A stretch of DNA of 64,000 bases from assembly GCA_964612975.1 (NCBI GenBank), contig CAZTGC010000001.1:248001-312000 (forward strand). Reading direction: 5' to 3'. The DNA comes from NZ13-RE01 sp964612975 (GTDB taxonomy: Bacteria > Dictyoglomota > Dictyoglomia > Dictyoglomales > Dictyoglomaceae). Below the pieces are notes generated by a model. That model saw nothing but the letters and a program-made list of their open reading frames with translations, did not search any database and had not been told where the DNA came from. Below are positions 1 through 9,295 of the stretch, one piece after another (position 1 is the stretch's first letter; every line of letters begins with the position of its first letter). A program made the translations under genes and the position numbers.

Positions 1-2
1 GT

Positions 3-1646
3 TTAACCTGGAGGGATAGTTTAAATTTATTCAAAGATAAAATTTTATTTTCAGAAAGATTAATATTGGGATTAGGTCCTGAGACTTTTTCTTTTAATTT
101 CACCCCATATAAGTCTTTAGATCTTGCAAGATATGATAGAGGAAAGGGATATCCTGATAGAGAACATAATGAATATTTAGATATATTATTTCCTCAAGGC
201 TTATTAGGACTAATCTCTTTCTTAGGAGTAATCCTTATAACTTCCATTTCCTTTTGGAAAAATCTTTCTAAATTTCCCGAGGAAAACAAATTTCTTATAA
301 CTGGAACTTTTACTGGATTCTTAGCATTTTTAGTTCAAGCATTAGTCCTCTTTGGACTTTCTGCTACTTATCTTTATTTTTGGACTTTAACTTCCTTCCT
401 ATTCTTGTGGTTGAGACTAATAGATGAAAAAAATAAAATTGAAATAAAAGTAGAGAAAATTTCTAAAATATTGAAGGTTTTAATAACAGTTCTTTGTTTA
501 GTTATTGCTCTATTCTATATAACAAAATCTATTAACTTCTTTAAAGCAGAAATATTTTATAGATATGGGTTAGACTTTTTAAATAGCAATAATCCGGGAA
601 AGGCTGTACATACATTGGAAGAAGCAATAAAACTTAGACCTCAGGAAAGTGCTTTTCATGAAGCAATAATAAAGGCGTATTTACAATTAGTAGGAGGAGT
701 GGAAGATATAGAAGAAAAGAAGAAGTATTTTAGGAAAGGCGATGAGCACATGAAGAGCCTTTTAGAAAATGCCTATTATAGATCACTGACTTATAATCTA
801 ATAGGAGCTTTCTATGCTCAAAGCTATCATTATTTTGGAAGGGAAGATAAGGAATTACTTAAAAAAGCAGAGGAAAATTTATTAAGAGCTTTAACCTTTG
901 ATAAATATTCTGTTCCCCCCCTGGAAAATCTTCTCAGACTATATTCTAAAGATTTAAAGGATGATAAAAAAGTTGAAGAGATAGCCAAAAGAATAATAAA
1001 TATAGATCCTAATCATTATGATGCTAATATGATTTTAGGATCATTATATTATAATAAAAAAGAATATAATAATGCAAAAGAAATATATGAAAATTTATCT
1101 AAGATTTATACCAATAATGTAGATATTTGGAATAATCTTGGTATAACCTATTTCCAATTAAAGGAATATGATGAATCAGAAAAAGCCTTTTTAAAAGCAT
1201 TGGAGATAGATCCCACTTATCAGTTGGCACGGAAAAATCTTGAAGCTATCTCGAAGAAATTAGGCAAAAAGGTTCAGTTGCCACCTATTCCTAAAATAGA
1301 AGATGTTAATTATTATTTAAGTAAAGGAGTTGAAGCCTATAATAATAAAAATTATAAACTAGCAGAAGAATTCTTTAGAAAAGCCATTTCTTTAGATAAT
1401 AAGTCTTCAGAAGGTTATAATAATTTGGGAGTAGTTCTTTTTATTCAAGGAAAATACGAAGAGGCTATAGAAATGTTTAAAAAGGCCTTAGAAATAAATG
1501 ACAAATATTTACAAGCATATGGAAATATCTCTGTTTCCCTTTTAAAATTAGGAAGGAGAAGAGAGGCAAAGGAATATTTAGAGAAAGGACTAAAATATTT
1601 TCCTGATAATCAAGATTTGAAAAAAATATTAGAGGATATAAAGTAG
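3..1646 (+). CDS. O-antigen ligase-like membrane protein with TPR repeats (5' end outside window)
   Basis: The reading frame is open to the left edge of the window, so the first visible TTG/ATG codons are internal and the N-terminus is missing. Bases 3-150 encode a stretch with the W-R-D-S-x-x-x-F-K-D and L-G-L-G-P-E-T-F pattern seen around the active loop of Wzy_C/O-antigen ligase proteins. At least three hydrophobic helices follow (about 190-560), then a long soluble part made of tetratricopeptide repeats, with clear A-x-x-x-Y/L-x-K-A-L-E-I-D-P signatures near 1010-1230 and 1310-1600. Such proteins join or polymerise surface glycans and use the TPR part for protein contacts. It overlaps the next gene by one base, so the two are probably cotranscribed although functionally unrelated. 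The family assignment of the membrane part is moderately sure; the TPR part is sure. Confidence 0.72.
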   Translation, partial: LTWRDSLNLFKDKILFSERLILGLGPETFSFNFTPYKSLDLARYDRGKGYPDREHNEYLDILFPQGLLGLISFLGVILITSISFWKNLSKFPEENKFLITGTFTGFLAFLVQALVLFGLSATYLYFWTLTSFLFLWLRLIDEKNKIEIKVEKISKILKVLITVLCLVIALFYITKSINFFKAEIFYRYGLDFLNSNNPGKAVHTLEEAIKLRPQESAFHEAIIKAYLQLVGGVEDIEEKKKYFRKGDEHMKSLLENAYYRSLTYNLIGAFYAQSYHYFGREDKELLKKAEENLLRALTFDKYSVPPLENLLRLYSKDLKDDKKVEEIAKRIINIDPNHYDANMILGSLYYNKKEYNNAKEIYENLSKIYTNNVDIWNNLGITYFQLKEYDESEKAFLKALEIDPTYQLARKNLEAISKKLGKKVQLPPIPKIEDVNYYLSKGVEAYNNKNYKLAEEFFRKAISLDNKSSEGYNNLGVVLFIQGKYEEAIEMFKKALEINDKYLQAYGNISVSLLKLGRRREAKEYLEKGLKYFPDNQDLKKILEDIK

Positions 1647-3889
1647 TGAAAAAGAGATTAGAATTAACTTCTCAAGCCTTACTTATATTAGAGAAAAGAT
1701 ATTTAAAAAAGAATGAGAATAAAGAGATTATTGAAACTCCAGAGGAAATGTTTGAAAGAGTAGCAGAAGCTATTGCAAGGGTTGATCTTATCTATAATCC
1801 TAAGACAGACGTGGAAATGGTAAAAGAGATATTTTATGATATGATGACATCCTTAGAATTTCTTCCTAATTCTCCTACATTAATGAATGCAGGAAAACCC
1901 TTTGGACAACTTTCTGCTTGTTTTGTTCTACCAGTTGAAGACTCCCTAACAAGTATTTTTAATACTTTAAAATATGCAGCATTAATACACCAATCAGGTG
2001 GTGGCACAGGTTTTTCTTTTTCAAGATTACGGCCAAAAGGTGATATTGTCAGAACTACTGGAGGAATTGCATCAGGACCTGTAAGCTTTATGAGGGTTTA
2101 TGATTCCGCAACAGAAACTATAAAGCAAGGTGGGGCAAGAAGAGGAGCCAATATGGGAATATTAAGAATTGATCATCCTGACATTATTGAATTTATTAAA
2201 GTAAAGGATGAAGAGGGAATATTAAGTAATTTTAACATATCAGTAGCAATAACCGATGATTTTTGGGAAAAGGTTTTAAGAGACGGAGAATATGAATTAA
2301 TTAATCCAAGAAATAAGGAAGTAGTTAAGAAACTAAGAGCAAAGGAAGTTTTTGATTTGATTGTTAAGCAGGCATGGAAGAATGGAGAGCCCGGAATAAT
2401 TTTTATTGATGAGATAAATAGAAAAAATCCAACTCCTGAATTGGGGGAGATTGAATCTACAAATCCCTGTGGAGAACAACCTCTTCTTCCCTTTGAATCT
2501 TGTAACTTGGGTTCGATAAATTTAAGTAGAATGGTAAGGGAAAAAGATGGAAAATATGAGATTGATTGGAATAAACTTGAGAAGACAGTGTATAATGCTG
2601 TTCATTTTTTAGATAATGTTATAGATGCCAATTATTATCCTTTAAAGGAAATAGAAGAAATCACAAAAGCAAATAGAAAAGTCGGTTTAGGAGTAATGGG
2701 ATTTCATGATTTACTGATTAAGTTAAAGATTCCATATAATTCCCAAGAAGGAAGAAATATTGCAGAAGATATAATGAGATTTATTTTAGAAAAAGCTCGA
2801 GAAGAATCCCAAAGATTAGCAGAAGAAAGAGGGGTATTCCCAAATTGGAACAAAAGTATTTATAAAATTAGTAATTTAAGATTAAGAAATGCCACACTAA
2901 CAACTATTGCTCCTACAGGAAGTATAAGTATTATAGCAAATTGCTCTTCTGGAATTGAACCAGTATTTGCATTGGCATATAAAAGAAAAATAAGCTTAGG
3001 TGAATGGTTTGAGATTCATACCCTCTTTAGAGAATATTTAGAAAGAAATAATCTTTACTCCGAAGATTTAATTCAAAAGATAATAGAAAGGGGCTCTATT
3101 CAGGAGATAGATGAAATACCTGAAGAAGCAAAAAGGATTTTTATTACTGCTTTAGACATTTATCCTGAAGATCATCTTCTAATGCAAGCTGCTTTTCAAA
3201 AGTATGTAGATAATGCAGTATCAAAAACAGTAAATCTTAAAAATTCAGCTACGGAAGATGATATTAGAAAAATTTATCTTTTAGCATACGAATTGAAATT
3301 GAAAGGAGTTACAGTTTATAGAGATAAATCTAGAATTACCCAAGTCTTAAGAGTAGAGGAGGGAAAAAGTGGTAGAGAAAAACTCAAACCAAGACCAAGA
3401 CCTCATATAACAAAGGGTGTTACTATGAAAATGAAAACTGGATGTGGAAATTTATATGTTACCCTTAATGAGGATGAATTTGGAATATGTGAGGTTTTCT
3501 CTACTCTTGGAAAAGCTGGGGGTTGTGCAGCATCTCAGACAGAAGCTATATCTCGATTAATTTCTTTAGCTTTAAGAAGCGGAATTGATTTAAATTCAAT
3601 TATAAAACAACTAAAGGGAATTCGCTGTCCCACTCCTATAAGAGATGAGGAGGGAGATTTTATTCTTTCTTGTTCTGATGCTATTGCAAAAGCTTTAGAA
3701 AAGTATATAATTTTAAAAGAAGGGAAAAGTACATCTAAAAATGGTATATTTTTATTCCCAAATAAAAAAGTAGAAGAAAAAAGTGAAAATGAGTATTCAG
3801 GAATTCCTTGTCCAGAATGTGGCACTCCTCTTGAGGTTCAAGAAAGCTGTTTTACTTGTAGAGTTTGCGGGTATTCAAGATGTTATTAA
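1646..3889 (+). CDS. nrdJ: Adenosylcobalamin-dependent ribonucleotide reductase (class II)
   Basis: This enzyme reduces ribonucleotides to deoxyribonucleotides using coenzyme B12 as radical generator. The 747-residue product shows the large-subunit landmarks in order: NSPTLMNAG (about residue 75), SACFVLP, GGGTGFSFS, the radical-site motif NPCGEQ with its cysteine near residue 275, and PTGSIS near 430. A TSCPD-type domain with GGCAASQTEA lies near 630, and the protein ends in a zinc-ribbon-like tail with CPECG and CRVCG followed by the last cysteine, typical of NrdJ. No class I small subunit or class III activase lies nearby. The start is a GTG overlapping the stop of the preceding gene by one base. 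Its dependence on B12 fits the riboswitch-controlled B12 importer at 22.3-25.2 kb. Confidence 0.95.
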   Translation: MKKRLELTSQALLILEKRYLKKNENKEIIETPEEMFERVAEAIARVDLIYNPKTDVEMVKEIFYDMMTSLEFLPNSPTLMNAGKPFGQLSACFVLPVEDSLTSIFNTLKYAALIHQSGGGTGFSFSRLRPKGDIVRTTGGIASGPVSFMRVYDSATETIKQGGARRGANMGILRIDHPDIIEFIKVKDEEGILSNFNISVAITDDFWEKVLRDGEYELINPRNKEVVKKLRAKEVFDLIVKQAWKNGEPGIIFIDEINRKNPTPELGEIESTNPCGEQPLLPFESCNLGSINLSRMVREKDGKYEIDWNKLEKTVYNAVHFLDNVIDANYYPLKEIEEITKANRKVGLGVMGFHDLLIKLKIPYNSQEGRNIAEDIMRFILEKAREESQRLAEERGVFPNWNKSIYKISNLRLRNATLTTIAPTGSISIIANCSSGIEPVFALAYKRKISLGEWFEIHTLFREYLERNNLYSEDLIQKIIERGSIQEIDEIPEEAKRIFITALDIYPEDHLLMQAAFQKYVDNAVSKTVNLKNSATEDDIRKIYLLAYELKLKGVTVYRDKSRITQVLRVEEGKSGREKLKPRPRPHITKGVTMKMKTGCGNLYVTLNEDEFGICEVFSTLGKAGGCAASQTEAISRLISLALRSGIDLNSIIKQLKGIRCPTPIRDEEGDFILSCSDAIAKALEKYIILKEGKSTSKNGIFLFPNKKVEEKSENEYSGIPCPECGTPLEVQESCFTCRVCGYSRCY

Positions 3890-3899
3890 TTTTTTAAAT

Positions 3900-3928
3900 T
3901 TGACTTTTCAGAATTTTTATTTTATAAT
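3900..3928 (+). promoter_or_regulatory. Sigma-70-type promoter of rho
   Basis: TTGACT at 3900-3905 and a perfect TATAAT at 3923-3928 are separated by 17 bases. They lie just after the nrdJ stop and about 100 bases before the rho start, leaving an untranslated leader of roughly 95 bases. The match to consensus is strong; activity is inferred. Confidence 0.75.
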
Positions 3929-4032
3929 GTCTTGATTGATGGAAAAGTTAAATCACATATGCTTTTTTATTTTTAGAAAAATCTTAATCCTATTTTAACT
4001 TAAAAATTATTTCCCAGAAAAGGAGGTTTCAC

Positions 4033-5415
4033 ATGATTTTCCAAGAAAAACTAAGTTTAAAAACAAGAGCAGAGTTAGTAGAAATTGCTAAAGAACATAA
4101 AATTGTTGGTTATTATCGTATGACAAAAGATGAGTTAATACAAGCATTAGTCTCGAAATCTAAAGAGTCTTCCAAAGAACTGGAAGAAAAGGAGAGTTTT
4201 GAAGAGAAAGCAATAACTTTGACAAAAGAAGCTCCTTTAGCTGTAGAAGAGAAAGAGGAAAAGAAAGATAAAGTAATAATTGACGGTTTTGAATGTATAT
4301 ATAGAGAAGGCTATTTGGAAATAAAGGAAGAAGGTTATGGATTTATTAGGAAAAATTTTAAACCCAGTGAGGAAGACGTTTATATTTCTGCATCTCAGAT
4401 TAAGAAATTTGGACTTAGATATGGAGATTGGATTGGGGGAATGGTAAGACCCCCAAAGGAGAATGAAAGATGGTATGCTATTTTAAGAATTGATACAGTA
4501 AATGTAAGAGATCCCCTTCTCTCCCGTCAAAGACCAAAGTTTGATGATTTAATTCCCTATCATCCCACTGAAAGATTGAGATTAGAAACAAGTTCCGATG
4601 AATTAGATACAAGACTTATTGATTTATTAGCTCCTATTGGTAAAGGACAAAGGGGGTTAATTGTATCACCTCCAAAGGCAGGGAAAACTACTTTATTAAA
4701 GAAAATTGCGAATGGGATTACTGCAAATCATAAAGAGATAAAACTATTTGTTCTTTTAGTTGATGAGAGACCAGAAGAAGTAACAGATTTCAGAAGATCT
4801 GTCCAAGGAGAAGTTATCGGATCTACTTTTGATGAAACACCAGAAAGACATATCCAAGTTGCAAAGCTTGTATTAGAAAGAGCAAAGAGATTGGTGGAAT
4901 ATGGAGAACATGTTGTTATTCTTTTAGATAGTATAACAAGGTTAGCAAGGGCATATAACTGGGCAGTTCCCTCTAGTGGAAGGACACTATCTGGAGGTGT
5001 AGAACTTTCCGCTTTACATCATGCAAAGGAATTTTTTGGGGCAGCAAGAAATATTGAAAATGGTGGTAGCTTAACAATATTAGCTACTGCACTAATCGAA
5101 ACAGGAAGTAGGATGGATGATGTTATTTTTGAAGAATTTAAGGGAACAGGAAATATGGAGTTGGTATTAGATAGAAAAATTTCTGACAGAAGAATATTCC
5201 CAGCAATCAGTATAACACGATCGGGAACAAGAAAAGAAGAACTTCTTTATCCTGAAGAGAAGCTAAGAAAAATCTGGCTTTTAAGGAGAAGTTTGGTAGG
5301 ACAAGAAGAAGGAGAAGCCATTGAGATGCTTAAGAGAAAATTGAGAGAAACAAGAAATAATGATGAATTCTTAAAATTTATTGAAGAAGTAATTGGTAGA
5401 CCCAATAGAAGATAA
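4033..5415 (+). CDS. rho: Transcription termination factor Rho
   Basis: Rho is the hexameric RNA helicase that ends transcription at Rho-dependent sites. The 460-residue product has the N-terminal Rho_N helical domain (residues 1-40, SLKTRAELVEIAKEHKI), a charged linker, the cold-shock-like RNA-binding domain with EGYGFIR (about 95-150), and the RecA-type ATPase. That ATPase carries the P-loop PPKAGKTTLL near 215, VDERPEEVTDFRRSV near 245, LLDSITRLARAYN near 300 and the Q-loop region SGGVE near 320. AGGAGG sits eight bases before the ATG. The gene is close to the usual family length and has its own promoter. The next gene starts 20 bases downstream, so rho probably leads the operon that ends at 7228. 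Confidence 0.97.
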   Translation: MIFQEKLSLKTRAELVEIAKEHKIVGYYRMTKDELIQALVSKSKESSKELEEKESFEEKAITLTKEAPLAVEEKEEKKDKVIIDGFECIYREGYLEIKEEGYGFIRKNFKPSEEDVYISASQIKKFGLRYGDWIGGMVRPPKENERWYAILRIDTVNVRDPLLSRQRPKFDDLIPYHPTERLRLETSSDELDTRLIDLLAPIGKGQRGLIVSPPKAGKTTLLKKIANGITANHKEIKLFVLLVDERPEEVTDFRRSVQGEVIGSTFDETPERHIQVAKLVLERAKRLVEYGEHVVILLDSITRLARAYNWAVPSSGRTLSGGVELSALHHAKEFFGAARNIENGGSLTILATALIETGSRMDDVIFEEFKGTGNMELVLDRKISDRRIFPAISITRSGTRKEELLYPEEKLRKIWLLRRSLVGQEEGEAIEMLKRKLRETRNNDEFLKFIEEVIGRPNRR

Positions 5416-5435
5416 GAGTTTTAGGAGGCTTTTCT

Positions 5436-5939
5436 TTGAAAAGATTTTTACTTATATTTTTTCTTATAACTTTTATAATATTAGTTACATTTTCAGTATT
5501 AAAAGAGAAAATAGTTTTAAAAATTTACTATTATGATCCAAAAGCTTTAAAACTAGTCCCTGAAGAAAGGGAAATCTCCTTTTATAGGTGGAAGTTATTA
5601 TTTAAAAAAGAAGATATTGTAAAAGATATAATTTCTGAGTTAATAAAGGGACCTATAAATGATAAGTTGAAATCTCCCATGCCCTTTGGAACAAAAGTGC
5701 TTAGAGTTTCAATTAAAAATGAGATTGCCTATGTAAACTTTTCTAATGAATTAAGGAAAAATCATCCGGGAGGAAGTTTAGGGGAGATCTTAACTATTTA
5801 TAGTATTGTGAATACACTAACAGAACTCCCTTATATTAAAAGGGTTCAAATTTTAATTGACGGAGCTGTAATAGAAAGCTTAGCAGGACATATTGATATT
5901 TCAGAACCTTTAGAAAAAGATTTAAGTATCTTGAAATGA
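5436..5939 (+). CDS. GerMN-domain membrane-anchored protein
   Basis: The 167-residue product begins with a hydrophobic segment (about residues 3-23) that acts as a signal anchor, followed by a GerMN domain. It has the characteristic F-x-x-E-L-x-x-x-x-P-G-G-S pattern (residues 107-120), an upstream K-G-P segment near 72 and I-L-I-D-G near 148. In spore formers GerM takes part in sporulation and germination, but GerMN domains also occur in non-sporulating bacteria in envelope proteins of unclear job. The start is TTG with GGAGG seven bases upstream. It overlaps the following phosphoesterase by four bases (ATGA). The domain call is good; the function is not known. Confidence 0.75.
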   Translation: MKRFLLIFFLITFIILVTFSVLKEKIVLKIYYYDPKALKLVPEEREISFYRWKLLFKKEDIVKDIISELIKGPINDKLKSPMPFGTKVLRVSIKNEIAYVNFSNELRKNHPGGSLGEILTIYSIVNTLTELPYIKRVQILIDGAVIESLAGHIDISEPLEKDLSILK

Positions 5940-6670
5940 AGATAGGTTTTATCTCGGATATACATAGTAATTGGGAAGCATTAGACACTGCAATAAAAAA
6001 GCTGGAAAAAGAAGTAGATGAGATATACTGTTGTGGAGATATCATAGGATATGGTCCTGATCCCAATGAGTGTGTTAATTATTTAAGAAAGTCAAAAATT
6101 TCAGTATTGGGTAACCATGATGCTGCATGTGTTGGAAGATTAAATTATGATAATTTCAACCCCTTAGCTCAATACGCAATAGATTGGACAAAGGAGAATC
6201 TTACGAAGGAAAATTTTGAATTTATTTACAGATTACCATTAAAAGATAATTTAGAAGGAATAGGAATTGTACATGGGAGTTATAGAAATCCCCTAGAAGA
6301 ATATCTAATAACTTATAATTCTGTTTTTTCAAATTTTCAGCTTATGGATAAAAATATATATTTTTTTGGACACACACATATAGCAGGAGTTTTTATTTAT
6401 TCTCCTGAAAATAACAGAGAAATAAAATATTTGAGTTTAGTAAAAGGAGGGGAAATAGAATTAAAACCAAATTATAAATATCTTATAAATCCAGGAAGTG
6501 TTGGACAGCCAAGGGATGGAAACTGGAAAACTAGTTTTGGGATTTTTGATACAAAGAAAAATATATTTAAAGTTTACAGAATGGATTATTTAATCGAAGT
6601 AACTCAAAAAAAGATGCAAATATCAGGCTTACCAAGACCATTATGGGAGAGATTAAGCTTAGGGAGGTAA
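5936..6670 (+). CDS. Metallophosphoesterase (calcineurin-like)
   Basis: This 244-residue protein carries the full two-metal phosphoesterase signature: D-I-H (SDIHSNWEAL, residue 7), GD-x-x-GYGPDPNE near 38-47, GNHD near 60, H-G-S near 110 and GHTH near 148. The GYGP-P-N-E variant is typical of the family that includes bacterial phosphodiesterases and protein phosphatases of the MPP superfamily. The substrate cannot be told from sequence. The start codon overlaps the stop of the GerMN gene (ATGA), and a second phosphoesterase follows after three bases, so the two enzymes are made together. Confidence 0.85.
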   Translation: MKIGFISDIHSNWEALDTAIKKLEKEVDEIYCCGDIIGYGPDPNECVNYLRKSKISVLGNHDAACVGRLNYDNFNPLAQYAIDWTKENLTKENFEFIYRLPLKDNLEGIGIVHGSYRNPLEEYLITYNSVFSNFQLMDKNIYFFGHTHIAGVFIYSPENNREIKYLSLVKGGEIELKPNYKYLINPGSVGQPRDGNWKTSFGIFDTKKNIFKVYRMDYLIEVTQKKMQISGLPRPLWERLSLGR

Positions 6671-6673
6671 ATT

Positions 6674-7228
6674 ATGAAAATATTAGTAATTAGTGACACC
6701 CATGGAGATATTTATTTCTGGGAGAAAATTAAAAAGCATATTGAAAAATTAGATTTAGTTTTACATGCAGGAGATGTCCTCTATCATGGTCCTCGAAATC
6801 CATTTCCCAAGGAATATTCTCCTGCAAAACTTGCTGAACTCATAAACAACTTAAATATTCCTGTTATTATAAGTAAAGGGAATTGTGATGCTGAGGTGGA
6901 CCAATTGGTCCTGAAATATCCATTATTGTCCCCCTACGCTTTTGTTTTCTTGCCTCCCTTAAAAATTCTTATAATGCATGGAGAAGATAAAAGTGAAGAG
7001 GATCTTTGGAAAATTATTAACGACTTTCAAGTGAATATTTTAATATTTGGTCATATTCATACACCTGTCTTAAAAAAGAAAGAAAATAAGATTTTATTAA
7101 ATCCAGGAAGCCCTGCTCTTTCTAAAGTATCTTCGAAGACTGTTGCATTTATTGAAGAGAAAGAAATATCTATAATTGATATAGAGAATGATAAGGTCAT
7201 TCAAAAAGAGGTTATAAACCTGGAGTGA
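6674..7228 (+). CDS. YfcE/MJ0936-type phosphodiesterase
   Basis: The 184-residue protein has the compact YfcE-family layout: S-D-T-H-G-D at residue 7, HAGDVLYHGPRNP near 33-45, KGNCD near 70, MHGED near 102, GHIHTP near 125 and the closing NPGSP near 142. Family members are Mn- or Ni-dependent phosphodiesterases assayed with artificial or 2',3'-cyclic substrates; the natural substrate is uncertain. GGAGG lies upstream of the ATG. It is the last gene of the rho operon, and its 3' end overlaps the convergent pilT gene by 17 bases. Confidence 0.88.
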   Translation: MKILVISDTHGDIYFWEKIKKHIEKLDLVLHAGDVLYHGPRNPFPKEYSPAKLAELINNLNIPVIISKGNCDAEVDQLVLKYPLLSPYAFVFLPPLKILIMHGEDKSEEDLWKIINDFQVNILIFGHIHTPVLKKKENKILLNPGSPALSKVSSKTVAFIEEKEISIIDIENDKVIQKEVINLE

Positions 7229-8288
7229 TTCCTTTAAAAAGTAAGGAAAGATCTGATGGATTTGGACTTGCTAGTAATGCTTCTTTCTCGTCTATTAGAT
7301 TCTTTCTATAGAGTTCTAATAGATGCTGATTAAAGGTTTGCATTTCTTCTAATTTACTTTCCTGAATAATTTTAGGAATCTCATAGGTTTTTTGTTCTCG
7401 AATCGATTTTCTTACACTTAGATTTCCCAAAAGAATTTCACAGGCAGGTATTAAACTTTTCCTATCTTTTCTCTTTAACAATCTTTGAGAAATTATCCCT
7501 TGAAGAACATTAGAAAGCTGTATTCTTACCTGATTTTGTTGATAGGGAGTGAACGTATCAATAATTCTTTCCAAGGTTGTTACCGTATCAGTAGTATGAA
7601 TTGTACTTAACACCAAATGACCAGTTTCTGCAGCTTGTAATACTATACTTGTTGTTTCTAAGTCTCTTAATTCACCTACCATTATTACATTAGGATCTTC
7701 TCTTAATGCCATTTTTAAGGCAGAGGTATAAGATTTCGTATCTATCCCAAGCTCCCTTTGGGTTATTAAAGATTTCTTATCAGAAAAAACAAATTCTATA
7801 GGATCCTCAATAGTAATTATTTTTAAACTAAAGTTAGAATTTAAATATTCTATCATGGAAGCTAAGGTAGTAGACTTACCACACCCCGCAGGGCCCGTTA
7901 CCAATATCAAGCCAGATTTTTTCTCAGCTAAGGTCTTTAATACAGGAGGCAATGAGAGCTCTTCTATAGATGGAATTTTTAATGGAATAAGCCTAAGGGA
8001 GATAGTGATAGATCCCCTTTGCAAGTATATATTTCCCCTTAATCTAATCTTACCATTTTTTTCATAGGCAAAATCTAATTCTCCATTCTCCTCGAAAATC
8101 CTAATAAGACTTGGTCTTATTAGAGAATATGCTATATCTTTGATCTCTTCATGGGTTAAAGGCTCTTCATCTAAAAAAACAATATCACCTAAAACCCTTA
8201 TTACTGGGGGAACCCAAGGTTTTAAATGAATGTCAGAAGCATTCTCTCTTATTGCTATCTCAAGAATCTTATCAAATCTCTCAGCCAT
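7212..8288 (-). CDS. pilT: Type IV pilus retraction ATPase (PilT family)
   Basis: PilT is a hexameric ATPase at the inner-membrane base of type IV pili that powers pilus retraction and twitching. The 358-residue product has the N-terminal PAS-like domain starting ENASDIHLKPW (the conserved SDIHL). The C-terminal RecA domain has a P-loop GPAGCGKSTTLASM near 128, the Asp box TIEDPIEF near 160, the Walker B region REDPNVIMVGELRD near 193 and the His box STIHTTD near 228. The P-loop deviates slightly from the usual GPTGSGKST. No other pilus genes are close. It is the last gene of a minus-strand run, and its start overlaps plsX by eight bases, an unusual partner. Confidence 0.88.
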   Translation of the reverse strand: MAERFDKILEIAIRENASDIHLKPWVPPVIRVLGDIVFLDEEPLTHEEIKDIAYSLIRPSLIRIFEENGELDFAYEKNGKIRLRGNIYLQRGSITISLRLIPLKIPSIEELSLPPVLKTLAEKKSGLILVTGPAGCGKSTTLASMIEYLNSNFSLKIITIEDPIEFVFSDKKSLITQRELGIDTKSYTSALKMALREDPNVIMVGELRDLETTSIVLQAAETGHLVLSTIHTTDTVTTLERIIDTFTPYQQNQVRIQLSNVLQGIISQRLLKRKDRKSLIPACEILLGNLSVRKSIREQKTYEIPKIIQESKLEEMQTFNQHLLELYRKNLIDEKEALLASPNPSDLSLLFKGITPGL

Positions 8289-9294
8289 CTTCTTCCTCCT
8301 TCATACTGAAGACTCCATTCTTAATTTTTTCTATTAAGTTCATGTTTACAACTTGTTGGGCTAATTTAATAGCATTTTTTATTGCCTTTGATTTGGATCT
8401 TCCATGAGAAATTATCACAACTCCATTTACTCCAAGAAGAGGAGCACCTCCATATTCACTATAATCCAATTTCTTCTTAACATTTCTAAATTTTGGCATC
8501 AAAATTCCTGCTAATATTTTACTCCACAAAGATGATTTTAATTCATAAGATAAAAGGGCAAATAAAGCCTCTGCAACACCTTCTGCAGTTTTTATACAAA
8601 CATTTCCTACAAATCCGTCACATACAATAACATCTGCCAAGGAATTAAATAAATCTTTTCCTTCTACATTTCCGATAAAATTTAGCAAAGAATTATTTTT
8701 CAAAAGATGATAAGTCTCCTGAGAAAGTGAATTTCCCTTTTCTTCTTCCTCTCCAATATTTAAAAGACCCACCTTGGGATTTGGAATATTAAATATCTCT
8801 TCCATATATATTTTACCCATAATAGCAAATTGTTCTAAATATTCCTTTTTACAATCTACATTCGCCCCAACATCTAACAAAAGGGAGGGCCTATCAGAAA
8901 GAGTTGGAATCACTGTAGCAATGGCGGGTCTTTTAATACCAGATATTCTCCCAAGATGAAGAAGGGCAGAGCTCATTACTGCCCCTGTATTTCCTGCAGA
9001 GACTACTGCATCTACCCTTTTATCTCTTAAGAGTTTCATAGAAACAACTATAGAAGAGTCTTCTTTTTCTCTTACTGCAAAAGCAGGATGTTCCTTCATT
9101 TCTATTACTTGGGAGGCAGGATATATTTCAATTAACTCCTTTGGATAATCATATCTTTTTAATTCTTTCTCAATCATTTCCTTTTTTCCTACTAATATAG
9201 TTTTTATTTTAAATTCCTTCACGCATTCCACTGCCCCCTTTACTGTTTCAAAGGGAGCATAATCCCCACCCATAGCATCTAAAGCAATTGACAT
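8281..9294 (-). CDS. plsX: Phosphate acyltransferase PlsX
   Basis: PlsX converts acyl-ACP to acyl-phosphate for the PlsY step of phospholipid synthesis and works at the membrane surface. The 337-residue protein starts MSIALDAMGGDYAP, the diagnostic PlsX N-terminus. It then shows VDAVVSAGNTGAVMSSAL near 95, RPAIATVIPT near 120, LLDVGANVDC near 138 and DVIVCDGFVGN near 222. The usual neighbours rpmF and fabH/fabD are absent; here plsX stands between rsmI (one-base gap) and pilT. A GAGG motif precedes the ATG. Confidence 0.95.
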   Translation of the reverse strand: MSIALDAMGGDYAPFETVKGAVECVKEFKIKTILVGKKEMIEKELKRYDYPKELIEIYPASQVIEMKEHPAFAVREKEDSSIVVSMKLLRDKRVDAVVSAGNTGAVMSSALLHLGRISGIKRPAIATVIPTLSDRPSLLLDVGANVDCKKEYLEQFAIMGKIYMEEIFNIPNPKVGLLNIGEEEEKGNSLSQETYHLLKNNSLLNFIGNVEGKDLFNSLADVIVCDGFVGNVCIKTAEGVAEALFALLSYELKSSLWSKILAGILMPKFRNVKKKLDYSEYGGAPLLGVNGVVIISHGRSKSKAIKNAIKLAQQVVNMNLIEKIKNGVFSMKEEEDG

Positions 9295-9295
9295 T